From positions 1 to 5,542 of the forward strand of contig JBOHRF010000354.1 of the NCBI GenBank assembly GCA_050732575.1: DNA of 5,542 nucleotides, given 5' to 3'. Positions 5,279 through 5,542 of the stretch are shown piece by piece. This DNA is from JBBDWZ01 sp050732575 (GTDB lineage Bacteria; Gemmatimonadota; Gemmatimonadetes; Longimicrobiales; RSA9). How positions within the stretch are numbered: the first letter of the stretch is position 1; the number at the start of each line of letters is the position of its first letter. The notes beneath the pieces were generated by a model, which worked only from the letters and a program-made list of their open reading frames with translations, ran no database searches and was not told where the DNA came from. The translations under genes were made by a program, and so were the position numbers.

Positions 5279-5542
5279 TCAGCCAATGATGTCGAGCAGG
5301 AATTGCGGAACGCGTGGATCCTTCGACTGGCCTAGCCAGAAGATGGCGCGCTCCTTCAGGCGACGGTCCTGCTCTTTACGCACGATGTCCATCATCTTAT
5401 CGACCGCTTCCCGCTCGCGGCGCTGCGAGTAGACAAAGATGAGCTGTTCTTTCATCTCGCGGCTGGAAACGCGGTCATACAGGCTGATCAGGTCCTGCAC
5501 GGCGACGCTGTTCATCTGCCCGGCCCAGAACAGGGCGCGCGT
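5279..5542 (-). CDS. HEAT-repeat protein, 5' truncated by the window edge
   Basis: The frame runs off the window end, leaving the last 87 residues (TRALFWAGQMNSVAVQDLIS onward). An ATG at 5515 exists, but the residues before it (RALFWAGQ) are a perfect HEAT core, so the gene clearly continues upstream. Three cores are visible: FWAGQ (5-9), FVYSQ (36-40) and FWLGQ (68-72), spaced 31-32 residues apart. The protein ends 15 residues after the last one. The order of cores and the ending match the neighbouring HEAT gene, so the two are paralogues, probably from tandem duplication. The N-terminus, and hence any signal peptide, lies outside the window. Its role is presumably scaffolding with its neighbour; the binding partner is unknown. 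Confidence 0.88.
   Translation of the reverse strand, partial: TRALFWAGQMNSVAVQDLISLYDRVSSREMKEQLIFVYSQRREREAVDKMMDIVRKEQDRRLKERAIFWLGQSKDPRVPQFLLDIIG

Noticed and set aside
5260..5280. + strand terminator from GACCCTGGGTC followed by TTTTT
   Set aside because: The small stem has a 1-nt loop and cannot form as drawn. No + strand gene ends nearby, and the T-run lies at the end of the minus-strand HEAT gene.
4243..5289. + strand open frame (348 codons) spanning the HEAT gene
   Set aside because: It is antisense to the HEAT gene, with Gly/Ala/Val-rich low-information sequence. It also runs through the intergenic repeats and hairpin, so it is an artefact of high GC.

Overview
The window is high-GC bacterial chromosome, roughly 60% G+C by eye. 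I see no rRNA, tRNA, CRISPR array, insertion sequence or phage gene. The gene content is an ECF sigma/zinc-finger anti-sigma pair, secreted DUF4097-type beta-solenoid proteins, secreted HEAT-repeat proteins, and a membrane protein coupled to a small winged-helix regulator. It suggests an environmental Gemmatimonadota- or Acidobacteriota-like organism, or a gammaproteobacterium of similar habit. This placement is a guess from gene families only.

Layout. Positions 2-965 (+ strand) hold the 3' part of a polytopic membrane protein, overlapped by a 125-residue winged-helix regulator. Positions 966-1217 are a non-coding gap between convergent genes, with degenerate 9-nt tandem repeats at both edges. 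On the minus strand, read in transcription order, come: a 5'-truncated HEAT-repeat gene (5542 to 5279); a secreted HEAT-repeat protein (5220 to 4387); a 169-nt regulatory-looking gap (4386 to 4218); an ECF sigma factor (4217 to 3672); a zinc-binding membrane anti-sigma factor (3628 to 2933); and two paralogous secreted DUF4097 proteins (2915 to 2004 and 1994 to 1218). The four genes from sigma to the second DUF4097 gene are separated by 43, 17 and 9 nt and look like one operon.

How the genes may work together. The sigma/anti-sigma pair is a classic envelope signalling module: the cytoplasmic zinc finger holds the sigma factor, and a single membrane span links it to an outer helical domain. 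The two DUF4097 proteins are exported and are probably both controlled by, and part of, this envelope response. The upstream HEAT proteins share the strand and the exported fate and may belong to the same regulon.

The most interesting non-coding signals are: (i) 9-nt tandem repeats at or just after the stop codons of three different genes, always readable in the sense orientation; (ii) two mutually exclusive hairpins in the 43-nt gap between sigma and anti-sigma, the second abutting the anti-sigma ribosome binding site; (iii) a 16-bp perfect palindrome plus a 7-bp direct repeat upstream of the sigma gene; and (iv) a 10-bp stem between the two HEAT genes that pairs fully only on the transcribed strand.
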